Below are positions 1 through 6,712 of a stretch of 33,115 bases of DNA, in pieces. The stretch is taken from NCBI GenBank assembly GCA_964580435.1, contig CAZOKP010000022.1, forward strand, positions 1-33,115, written 5' to 3'. Under the pieces are notes generated by a model. The model was not told the DNA's origin. It searched no databases and saw nothing but the letters and a program-made list of their open reading frames with translations. A program made the position numbers and the translations under genes. The first letter of the stretch is position 1. Each line of letters opens with the position of its first letter. Origin of the DNA: CAZKEW01 sp964580435 (GTDB lineage Bacteria; Acidobacteriota; Aminicenantia; Aminicenantales; UBA8522).

Positions 1-51
1 GTCGGGCTCATAACCCGGAGGTCGTTGGTTCAAATCCAACCCCCGCTACCA
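1..51 (+). tRNA. Initiator tRNA-fMet (CAT), 3' part only
   Basis: The window starts inside the tRNA, so the acceptor 5' strand and D arm are missing. The anticodon CAT is at 9-11. It is flanked by three consecutive G:C pairs (GGG at 4-6, CCC at 13-15), the hallmark of bacterial initiator tRNA. A T-arm with GGTTCAAATCC follows, and the encoded CCA ends at 51. A C/T-rich run (about 52-62) follows and may help termination. Elongator Met or Ile2 tRNA is less likely because of the three G:C pairs. Confidence 0.93.
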
Positions 52-210
52 CCCCCTTTTTTGATTTTACTCTGATTTCATTTTTGCTTTTGTTTGTTTT
101 CCTCGGGATTATGAATTCAAGATTCTTAGGGCAAAGACATAACTGAGTGCAAAAGGAAAGCCTTTCTAAGAAATGAAATGCTGTCTTGAACTCAAAGGAG
201 GTTCTGAAAG

Positions 211-591
211 ATGAGTTTCAGAACAATGATGGTCGTCAAAGCTGCGGCATGTCTCGTCTCCGGGATTCCCATGCTCATAGTACCGGGGTTGTTGATGTCA
301 CTGTTCGGGGTCACCCTGGATGCAGGGGGTATTTTTATAGCACGATTATTTGGCGCAACGATTCTGGGCAACCTAATGCTGACGTGGTTCGGCAGAAACG
401 TTGCAGTCTCCGACGGGCGACGGGCCATCTGCATTCACCTCCTGGTCTATGATACGATCGGCTGCACTGTGGCTTTTCTGGCTACGCTCTCTGGAGAGAT
501 GAATCTGCTCGGCTGGTCTGTTGTACTGCTATATCTGTTCATAGCCCTGGGCTTTGGGTATTTCCTATTTAAAAAACCAAGCACGGCCTAA
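211..591 (+). CDS. Small four-helix integral membrane protein, function unknown
   Basis: The product is 126 residues and is dominated by hydrophobic stretches at about residues 6-30, 40-60, 72-93 and 98-120, giving four likely membrane helices. There is no recognisable catalytic motif, and the C-terminus ends in a short basic/polar tail (KKPSTA). The ATG at 211 is preceded by an excellent ribosome site (AAGGAGG near 194-200), which supports this start over the shorter overlapping frames. It stands alone between the tRNA and the receiver gene. I do not recognise the family; it resembles small uncharacterised inner-membrane proteins found across bacteria. Confidence 0.75.
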   Translation: MSFRTMMVVKAAACLVSGIPMLIVPGLLMSLFGVTLDAGGIFIARLFGATILGNLMLTWFGRNVAVSDGRRAICIHLLVYDTIGCTVAFLATLSGEMNLLGWSVVLLYLFIALGFGYFLFKKPSTA

Positions 592-912
592 ATATCTTCG
601 AGCTTGGAGCCTTGTAGGGCTGCAAAAGTGAGCTTGAAGATTTCCCATTTAGATTTTGGGTTTTTAAAAACCAAAAGGCGTCCCGGGGATTCTTGCGCTT
701 TTTTCATCTTGAGGCCGAATTATGCGACTAAATCCACGGTCACGGTGTAAATGACGTATTTTGTCATTGGTCTTGTGGCCAGGAGGTCCGGTTATAGGAT
801 AGAGAGAAAGCGCGTCCAGCCAAAAAGCAAGCGCTTGGCCTTGCCGGCGTAATTTTTTTCTTTTTTTCAATTTTTTATGGGCGTTGCCGACTAAACCTGT
901 GGAGACATAAAA
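592..912. other. Intergenic region of about 320 bases
   Basis: No convincing gene is seen. It holds a nested hairpin at 594-641 just after the upstream stop codon, and a perfect 14-base palindrome GGTTTTTAAAAACC at 659-672 that nearly extends outward through TTTT/AAAA flanks. A pyrimidine- and T-rich tract (about 851-877) precedes the receiver gene. The palindrome could be a regulator site for the downstream gene. No riboswitch consensus was recognised. Confidence 0.4.
594..641 (+). terminator. Nested hairpin after the membrane-protein gene
   Basis: ATCTTCGAGCT (594-604) pairs with AGCTTGAAGAT (631-641) through 11 positions with one G:T pair. Inside it AGCC pairs with GGCT around a 6-base loop. 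It starts 3 bases after the stop codon. No strong T-run follows directly, so a factor-independent terminator is only possible. Confidence 0.35.
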
Positions 913-1347
913 ATGTGGCAGTTTCAACCGGCTAACAAAGAAAAAAAGACTGAGCTCCAGTCTCATACCAATAACGGCTTCAAGATTCTCGTCGTCGAGG
1001 ACGAAGCCATTATCGCTATGGATATCCAGAGCATCTTGAGAAAAATCGGGTTCGCCGACTCAGAAGTTGTGTTCTCGGGAGAGGAATCTATCGAAAAGGT
1101 GGCTGCGCGCAAGCCTCATCTCGTTCTCATGGACATCAGGCTGAAGGGCAGCATGGACGGGATCCAGGCGGCCCATCAAATTTTTTATGAATATCATGTT
1201 CCGGTCGTTTATATCACCGCCTTCGGCGATGAAAACACTCTAAAAAGAGCGAATGGCACGGCCCGCTTCGGCTATATCACCAAGCCTTTTGAGGAAGGGG
1301 AGCTTCAATCCACCATAACGAGCGCCCTCACCAAGGCTTATAATTAA
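913..1347 (+). CDS. Stand-alone response regulator receiver domain protein
   Basis: The product is 144 residues and is a single CheY-like receiver domain (about 23-140) with no output domain. The acidic pair E29/D30, the phospho-acceptor D74 in LVLMDIRL, T102 in YITAF and K124 in the TKPF motif are all present, so phosphorylation should be possible. The first 20 residues are polar and look unstructured. Start ATG 913 has GGAG at 900-903. No histidine kinase or output partner lies nearby, so its kinase and target must be encoded elsewhere. The sequence style (MDIRLKGSMDGIQAA) is like receivers that accompany PAS-containing hybrid kinases in environmental bacteria; that link is inference. Confidence 0.93.
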   Translation: MWQFQPANKEKKTELQSHTNNGFKILVVEDEAIIAMDIQSILRKIGFADSEVVFSGEESIEKVAARKPHLVLMDIRLKGSMDGIQAAHQIFYEYHVPVVYITAFGDENTLKRANGTARFGYITKPFEEGELQSTITSALTKAYN

Positions 1348-1490
1348 CCCCCCTTTATTATCATCTCGTTCTTTTGCCGCTGTTCCTTTCTCGTTAGCGC
1401 AGAAATCAGGCATTGAGACGACCTTTCATCCAGGTTAACGCGCCGAATTCGCGACGACTTCCCCGGAGTGGGACGGCCGGACATGTTTGA

Positions 1491-2519
1491 TTACCGGAGG
1501 ATGAATCCGTGGCGGAGGGGATCCTCGGGATCAATCAGGATTTCATACCTCCCGGTAATAAAAGAGCTGCCCGTCACTTCGGGAATGACGGCTTCATGGG
1601 GCCCAAAGCGGGTCAAAGCAGCGATGCGGCAAGAAAAACAGGTCCCGAGAATGCTTTCGACGACAAATGTTTCGCCTTTCTTGAGCTCTCCTCGGGCATA
1701 AAGAAGAGCGGCACGAGCGCTTAGGCCTGTTCCTGTCGGGCTGCGGTCGACCTCTCCGTCGGCAAAGATGCAGACATTGCGGCTGTGATGGACCGGATCC
1801 TCGGGTGGGCCGACAATGATTGTCCCGTAAAGGAATCCGAGGTCCTCGACAAAAGGATGAAGAATGGGCAACGCGTCCATCACCGCCCGCTTGACCCGCA
1901 TTCCCACGTTGATCAAATGGCGGAAATCTTCAGGATTGAGGCGGACGCAGAGGTCTTCGGCACGACAGAAAGCATAAAAAGCGCCGCCAAAAGCCACGTC
2001 AACATTCACTTTCCCCAAGCCGGCGACATCAACCGTCTTATCCAAAGCATAGACAAAGGAGGGCACGTTCAGAAATGACACTTCTTTGACGGTGCAGCCC
2101 TCTTTTCTGGCCGTGGCGGAGATTTGTCCCGCGGGAGTGTCAATTTTAAGGACCGGCCTTTTTCCCCTGGTCTTAACCAGGCCGGTCTCTAAGGCGACGG
2201 TCGTGAGGGCGATGATCCCGTGGCCGCACATCGTGCTGAAACCGGCATTGTGGAGAAACAGGGCTCCAAGATGGCTGTCCGCCGAGACGGGTTCCGTAAC
2301 AATGCAGCCGTACATATCCGCGTGGCCGCGCGGTTCCCACATCAGGGCAGTCCGCAAATGGTCCAAATGATCTTGGGCATGGCGGCGCTTTTCGATGATT
2401 GACCGTCCCGGAATAGGGGAGAGGCCTTCGGTGATGATACGCAGAGGTTCTCCAGCCGTATGAGCATCGATCGTCTTGATGACAGTCCAGTTCGAGGGCG
2501 GTTTCCAGCGTGCTGTCAT
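1491..2519 (-). CDS. trans-3-hydroxy-L-proline dehydratase (proline racemase fold)
   Basis: The 342-residue product has the proline racemase fold. The first catalytic Cys is C98 in MCGHGI. The second active-site motif reads DRSPTGTG, with Thr (T262) where racemases and hydroxyproline epimerases carry Cys. In the known family this Cys-to-Thr change marks trans-3-hydroxy-L-proline dehydratases, which remove water to give Δ1-pyrroline-2-carboxylate and do not epimerise. Racemase activity is therefore unlikely. The start is supported by AGGAGA 7 bases upstream. It is divergent from the GntR gene, and the 151-base spacer holds that gene's promoter and a palindromic operator. The neighbouring HypD-type enzyme supports a hydroxyproline role. 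A reductase for the pyrroline product is not in the window. Confidence 0.85.
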   Translation of the reverse strand: MTARWKPPSNWTVIKTIDAHTAGEPLRIITEGLSPIPGRSIIEKRRHAQDHLDHLRTALMWEPRGHADMYGCIVTEPVSADSHLGALFLHNAGFSTMCGHGIIALTTVALETGLVKTRGKRPVLKIDTPAGQISATARKEGCTVKEVSFLNVPSFVYALDKTVDVAGLGKVNVDVAFGGAFYAFCRAEDLCVRLNPEDFRHLINVGMRVKRAVMDALPILHPFVEDLGFLYGTIIVGPPEDPVHHSRNVCIFADGEVDRSPTGTGLSARAALLYARGELKKGETFVVESILGTCFSCRIAALTRFGPHEAVIPEVTGSSFITGRYEILIDPEDPLRHGFILR

Positions 2520-2619
2520 TCTTGTTCTCCTGTCGCCATTCTATGATATTGCATTCAGTTATTTCAACATTCCTGAGATAGCTGAAGAAGGGGCTTGGCC
2601 CTAATAAGTAAAATTTCCC

Positions 2620-2647
2620 TTGACAAAAAGGTTATATCTGATATATT
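2620..2647 (+). promoter_or_regulatory. Predicted sigma-70 promoter of the GntR gene
   Basis: A perfect -35 TTGACA (2620-2625) lies 16 bases before TATATT (2642-2647). Transcription would start near 2654, leaving a leader of only about 17 bases before the GTG at 2671. The -10 box lies inside the inverted repeat at 2638-2656. Confidence 0.65.
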
Positions 2648-2656
2648 AGATATCAG
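2638..2656. promoter_or_regulatory. Palindromic operator, probably for the adjacent GntR regulator
   Basis: CTGATAT (2638-2644) and ATATCAG (2650-2656) are perfect 7-base inverted arms separated by 5 bases. The site covers the -10 element and probable start point of the GntR promoter and lies in the divergent spacer. FadR-type GntR proteins bind short palindromes of this size as dimers, so autorepression and control of both divergent units is a reasonable inference. Confidence 0.6.
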
Positions 2657-2670
2657 AAGCCCAACTCGCC

Positions 2671-3336
2671 GTGAAACACAAGTCGGTTCTCAACGTCAAA
2701 TCCCTCAAAGAACACGTCTATGATTATCTCAGGGAGCAAATGCGCAAAGGCAAAATCCTGCCCGGGTCGGAAATTGATATGCAGGAAACCAGCAGACAGC
2801 TGGGCGTGAGCAAAACACCTTTGCGGGACGCCCTGCTCCAGCTCGAGATGGAGGGCTTTGTGACCATCTTTCCTCGCAGTGGCGTAGTCGTGAACATTTT
2901 ATCGCGCCAGGATATCAAGGACTATTATGAGATCATCGGCGCCCTGGAAAGCACCGCGCTGCTCCTGGCTTTCGAACGTATTCGAGAACGCGAAACAAAG
3001 TCGATGGAAAACCAGGTCAAGGGCATGGAGAGAGCCCTAAATGCCAACAATTTTGACGCCTATTATGAAAAAAACCTCAGGTTCCATAATATTTATCTCG
3101 ACCTCTGCGGTAATGAGAACCTGGTCAAAATTGTCCGCACCCTGAAGAAGAGGCTTTACGACTTCCCCCGCCAGAAAGGGTTCGTGAAAGAATGGGAAAT
3201 AGCTTCCATCGCCGAACATAGGGAACTCGTGAAGCTCATCAAACACGACCGGGCCGCCGCTGCCGCTGCCCATATCCGCGATGTCCATTGGTCCTTTAAA
3301 ACCCAGGAAAAATACATCAATCAATACTATAAATAA
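2671..3336 (+). CDS. GntR-family regulator, FadR/FCD subfamily
   Basis: The 221-residue protein has an N-terminal winged helix (about 10-75; helix-turn-helix around TSRQLGVSKTPLRDALLQLE) and a C-terminal all-helical FCD ligand domain (about 85-210). The His residues expected for the FCD metal site are present (LRFHNIYL, EHRELV, AHIRDVH). The proposed GTG start has no clear ribosome site, but the mRNA leader is predicted to be only about 17 bases and no better start lies before the DNA-binding domain. The activase gene begins 10 bases downstream, so the regulator leads the operon. The likely effector is a hydroxyproline or a pyrroline product (inference from context). Confidence 0.9.
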   Translation: MKHKSVLNVKSLKEHVYDYLREQMRKGKILPGSEIDMQETSRQLGVSKTPLRDALLQLEMEGFVTIFPRSGVVVNILSRQDIKDYYEIIGALESTALLLAFERIRERETKSMENQVKGMERALNANNFDAYYEKNLRFHNIYLDLCGNENLVKIVRTLKKRLYDFPRQKGFVKEWEIASIAEHRELVKLIKHDRAAAAAAHIRDVHWSFKTQEKYINQYYK

Positions 3337-3346
3337 GGCTGCGAAC

Positions 3347-4255
3347 ATGACCAAAGGGTTGATCTTCGATATCCGGAAATATTCGATCCACGACGGGCCG
3401 GGGATCCGGACGACCGTCTTCTTCAAAGGCTGCCCTTTGCACTGCCTCTGGTGCCACAATCCCGAAGGGCAGTCCTTGACACCGGAACTCATGGTCAGGC
3501 CGGGCCGATGCCTCAAAGACTGTTCGGAGTGCCTCCTGGCTTGTGAAGCAGCAGCCCTGGCTAAGGTCGCCGATATCCCGGTCCTGGACAGAAGCAAGTG
3601 CACGGCCTGCGGCAAATGCGCAGAAGCCTGTCCCACGCTGGCCGTCGAGATCGTCGGCCGCCGCATGGATATATCTGAAGTCATGGCCGCCATAGATAAA
3701 GATAGGATTTTCATGGATGAATCCGGCGGCGGAGTGACCTTTTCCGGCGGGGAGCCCTTGGCTCAGCCTGATTTTCTGTCTGAGCTCCTCTCCCATTGCA
3801 GAAAAAAAGGAATCCATACAACCGTGGACACATGCGGGTTCGCTCCTGCAGCAGCTCTCGCCAAAATTGTCGACCACGTCGACCTTTTCCTGTACGACCT
3901 CAAGCTGATGGACGAGGAAAAACATAAAAGATACACGGGCGAATCCAGCGCTATCATCCTGGAAAACCTGGCCCGACTCGCCCAAAAAGAGAAAAAGATC
4001 ATCATCCGCCTGCCTCTTGTGCCCGGCGTCAACGACGACGAGGCCAATCTCTCCGCAATAGCCGAGTTTCTCCGTTCGCTCAAGACGGTCACCGAGATCA
4101 GCCTCCTCCCATTCCATAGGATGGGAAAAGAAAAATACAAAGGCCTGCAGAAGCAGGATGCCTCTGACCATCTTAACCCTCCCTCTCGGGAGAGGCTGGA
4201 GAAAATAAAAAGCGACTTGGAATCATTCGGGTTTTCGGTCCGGGTAGGAGAATAA
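3347..4255 (+). CDS. Glycyl radical enzyme activase (HypD-type, radical SAM)
   Basis: The 302-residue protein installs the glycyl radical on the enzyme encoded 3 bases downstream. The radical-SAM motif is C29-x3-C33-x2-C36 (GCPLHCLWC). A ferredoxin-like insert follows with two four-Cys sets (C55/C59/C62/C66 and C85/C88/C91/C95), as in PFL-activase relatives other than PflA. The N-terminal FDIRKYSIHDGPGIRT block is typical of the family. I chose the ATG at 3347, with AAGG 9 bases upstream just after the GntR stop; an in-frame start at 3281 would run back into the GntR gene and add residues unlike the family. S-adenosylmethionine and a low-potential electron donor are needed, and the activated enzyme is oxygen sensitive, so the operon should work anaerobically. 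Confidence 0.94.
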   Translation: MTKGLIFDIRKYSIHDGPGIRTTVFFKGCPLHCLWCHNPEGQSLTPELMVRPGRCLKDCSECLLACEAAALAKVADIPVLDRSKCTACGKCAEACPTLAVEIVGRRMDISEVMAAIDKDRIFMDESGGGVTFSGGEPLAQPDFLSELLSHCRKKGIHTTVDTCGFAPAAALAKIVDHVDLFLYDLKLMDEEKHKRYTGESSAIILENLARLAQKEKKIIIRLPLVPGVNDDEANLSAIAEFLRSLKTVTEISLLPFHRMGKEKYKGLQKQDASDHLNPPSRERLEKIKSDLESFGFSVRVGE

Positions 4256-4258
4256 AGG

Positions 4259-6622
4259 ATGAACGAGAGAATTAAAAAACTGCGAGAACAGAGCCTGGAA
4301 GCCAGACCCTCCATAACTCCGCAAAGAGCACTTCTTCTGACCGAGTTCTACAAGAATCACGTTTCTTCGACCCTATCCGCACCCATGAAAAGGGCGCTGG
4401 CCTTCAAATACCTTCTCGAGCACAAGTCCATCATCATCAGCGAGGCCGAGCTCATCGTCGGCGAAAGGGGAACCGCTCCCAAGGCAACGCCGACCTATCC
4501 GGAGATCACCACCCACAGCCTGAAGGACCTGGACATTCTCAACACCCGGCCAAAAACATCCTTCCGGGTGAGCGAGGAGACCCGAAAAATCTATGAACGC
4601 GAGATCATCCCCTTCTGGAGGGGCCAGACCATAAGAGAGAAAATTTTCGCCGAGATGGATGCAGCCTGGAAAGAGGCCTACGAGGCCGGCATTTTCACCG
4701 AATTCATGGAACAGAGGGCGCCCGGCCACACCGTTCTTGACGATAAGATCTATCACAAAGGGGTGGAAGATTTTAAGTCCGATATCCGAGCGAGCCTGGA
4801 AAAGCTTGACTTCAGGAACGACCCCGAAGCCTTTAAAAAAAGGGAAGAACTCGAGGCCATGGCCGTGGCCGCAGACGCCCTCATCCGCTATGCGGAGCGG
4901 CATGGAGAAAAGGCGAAAGAGCTGGCCGCCAAGGAAAAAGACCCCCAGAGAAAAGCCGAGCTCGAAAGAATCGCAGACGTCTGCTTTCATGTCCCGAAAA
5001 ATGCGCCCCGCGATTTCTGGGAGGCTCTGCAGTATTATTGGTTTTGCCATCTCGGCGTGATCACCGAGCTCAACACCTGGGATTCGTTCAACCCGGGAAG
5101 GCTCGACCAGCACCTTTATCCGTTTTATAAAAAAGGCCTTGCCTCCGGGACGCTGACAGAGGACGGAGCTCGGGAGCTTCTCCAGGCTTTCTGGATTAAG
5201 GTCAATAATCAGCCTGCGCCACCCAAAGTGGGCGTTACCGCAGAAGAGAGCGGCACCTACACGGATTTTTGCCTGATCAACCTGGGCGGAGTGAAAAAGG
5301 ACGGCTCCGACGGAGCCAACGAGCTGTCGTTCCTCTTGCTCGATATCGTCGAGGAAATGCGTCTCCTTCAGCCGAGCTCCATGGTCCAGGTCAGCAAGAA
5401 AACGCCCGACAGTCTGCTCCGGCGCGCGCTTCGAATCATCAAGACAGGATTTGGCCAGCCGTCTCTCTTCAACACCGACGCTATTGTCCAAGAGATGCTT
5501 AGGCAGGGGAAATCCTTGGAAGATGCCAGGTCAGGCGGCGCCAGCGGCTGTGTCGAAGCGGGAATTTTCGGCAAGGAGAACTACAACCTCACTGGCTATT
5601 TCAATCTCCCGAAAATTCTGGAAATCACATTGCTCAACGGCATGGACCCGATGACCGGGAAAAAAATCGGCCTCGAAACAGGAGCCCCCATGTCTTTCGT
5701 TTCGTTCGACGAACTGTTCGAAGCCTTCCGCAAGCAGGTGAATCATTTTGTCGCTATCAAGATCAAAGGCAACAACATTATCGAGAGAATTTATGCCGAG
5801 TACCTGCCGACTCCATTCCTCTCCCTCCTCATCGACGACTGCATCGCCAGGGGGAAGGATTATCATGACGGCGGAGCCAGATATAACACGTCTTATATTC
5901 AAGGCGTGGGGATCGGGACGGTCAGCGACGCTTTGACTTCGGTCAAATACAATGTCTTCGACAACAAGAACATAAGCCTGGAGAAGCTCGTCGAAGCCCT
6001 TCGGAACAATTTCGAAGGACAGGAGGCCCTGCGCCAGTCGTTCATCAACAAGACTCCCAAATACGGAAACGATGATGATTATGCCGATAGGGTCATGGTT
6101 TCTGTTTTCGAAGCCTATTACGATGCCGTGAACGGAAAGCCAAATACAAGAGGCGGCACTTACCACATCAACCTTCTGCCGACGACCGTGCACATCTATT
6201 TCGGGAAGGTCACCGGGGCGACGGCGGACGGACGCAGGGCCTCAGAGCCGCTTTCCGAGGGAGTCTCTCCGGTGCAAGGGGCAGACAGGCAGGGGCCGAC
6301 AGCCGTTGTCAAGTCCGTGTCCAAAATGGACCATCTCCGCACAGGGGGAACGCTGCTCAACCAGAAATTTACTCCCGAGCTCTTGGCTGACGAAGAGGGG
6401 ATAACGAAGCTGGCCCATCTCGTCAGGTCCTACTTCAAGCTTGACGGCCATCACATCCAGTTCAACGTCGTGACCGCTGAGACACTTCGGGAAGCGAGGA
6501 AACACCCGGAAAAATATCGTGACCTCATTGTCAGAGTCGCGGGATACAGCGATTATTTTGTAGACCTCGGGCCTGAACTCCAGGACGAAATCATCCGCCG
6601 GACTGAGCACGCCGCCTTTTGA
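4259..6622 (+). CDS. hypD: Glycyl radical enzyme, trans-4-hydroxy-L-proline dehydratase type
   Basis: The 787-residue protein has a PFL-like barrel and a C-terminal glycyl radical domain. The thiyl Cys is C431 with E433 (GCVEAG), and the radical glycine is G762 in RVAGYSDYF. From memory, Clostridioides difficile HypD uses F152, H160, D278, S334, F340, C434, E436, Y450, T645 and G765. Subtracting 3 from each lands here on F149, H157, D275, S331, F337, C431, E433, Y447, T642 and G762, all identical. HypD removes water from trans-4-hydroxy-L-proline to give pyrroline-5-carboxylate. The divergent trans-3-hydroxyproline dehydratase agrees with this assignment. Pyruvate formate-lyase is excluded because it needs a Cys-Cys pair; choline lyase and glycerol dehydratase fit less well. 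No pyrroline-5-carboxylate reductase lies in the window. Confidence 0.88.
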   Translation: MNERIKKLREQSLEARPSITPQRALLLTEFYKNHVSSTLSAPMKRALAFKYLLEHKSIIISEAELIVGERGTAPKATPTYPEITTHSLKDLDILNTRPKTSFRVSEETRKIYEREIIPFWRGQTIREKIFAEMDAAWKEAYEAGIFTEFMEQRAPGHTVLDDKIYHKGVEDFKSDIRASLEKLDFRNDPEAFKKREELEAMAVAADALIRYAERHGEKAKELAAKEKDPQRKAELERIADVCFHVPKNAPRDFWEALQYYWFCHLGVITELNTWDSFNPGRLDQHLYPFYKKGLASGTLTEDGARELLQAFWIKVNNQPAPPKVGVTAEESGTYTDFCLINLGGVKKDGSDGANELSFLLLDIVEEMRLLQPSSMVQVSKKTPDSLLRRALRIIKTGFGQPSLFNTDAIVQEMLRQGKSLEDARSGGASGCVEAGIFGKENYNLTGYFNLPKILEITLLNGMDPMTGKKIGLETGAPMSFVSFDELFEAFRKQVNHFVAIKIKGNNIIERIYAEYLPTPFLSLLIDDCIARGKDYHDGGARYNTSYIQGVGIGTVSDALTSVKYNVFDNKNISLEKLVEALRNNFEGQEALRQSFINKTPKYGNDDDYADRVMVSVFEAYYDAVNGKPNTRGGTYHINLLPTTVHIYFGKVTGATADGRRASEPLSEGVSPVQGADRQGPTAVVKSVSKMDHLRTGGTLLNQKFTPELLADEEGITKLAHLVRSYFKLDGHHIQFNVVTAETLREARKHPEKYRDLIVRVAGYSDYFVDLGPELQDEIIRRTEHAAF

Positions 6623-6644
6623 TCAGGGGGACGATTCCCTATTG

Positions 6645-6673
6645 TTGAAATCAAACGGACAATTTGATATACG
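6645..6673 (+). promoter_or_regulatory. Possible promoter before the M24 peptidase gene
   Basis: TTGAAA (6645-6650), a 17-base spacer and TATACG (6668-6673) lie in the 90-base gap after hypD. Both boxes deviate from consensus, so this may be only a secondary promoter inside a longer transcript. Confidence 0.3.
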
Positions 6674-6712
6674 GAAAAGGGGAATGTTGACTATTAACGC
6701 GAGGTGTGACAA

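Noticed and set aside
123..172. Inverted repeat TTCTTAG/CTAAGAA around the spacer after the tRNA
   Set aside because: Only 7 base pairs with a loop of more than 35 bases; weak evidence for an attachment site or terminator, and no integrase nearby.
1491..2519. Label as proline racemase or 4-hydroxyproline epimerase
   Set aside because: The second catalytic Cys is replaced by Thr, which removes the second acid/base needed for racemisation.
3281..3346. Upstream start for the activase gene overlapping the GntR gene
   Set aside because: It would translate 22 extra residues from GntR coding sequence; ATG 3347 follows the GntR stop and fits the family N-terminus.
3317..4171. Minus-strand open frame of 284 codons opposite the activase gene
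   Set aside because: The activase frame has all Cys motifs in order; the antisense translation shows nothing recognisable.
4373..5491. Long open frame (372 codons) on the minus strand inside hypD
   Set aside because: It lies entirely antisense to a gene with complete family motifs, has no family-like sequence, and results from the codon bias of the plus-strand gene.
4259..6622. Label as pyruvate formate-lyase or choline trimethylamine-lyase
   Set aside because: There is a single Cys followed by Glu two residues later, not the Cys-Cys pair of PFL, and recalled HypD pocket residues match at a constant offset.
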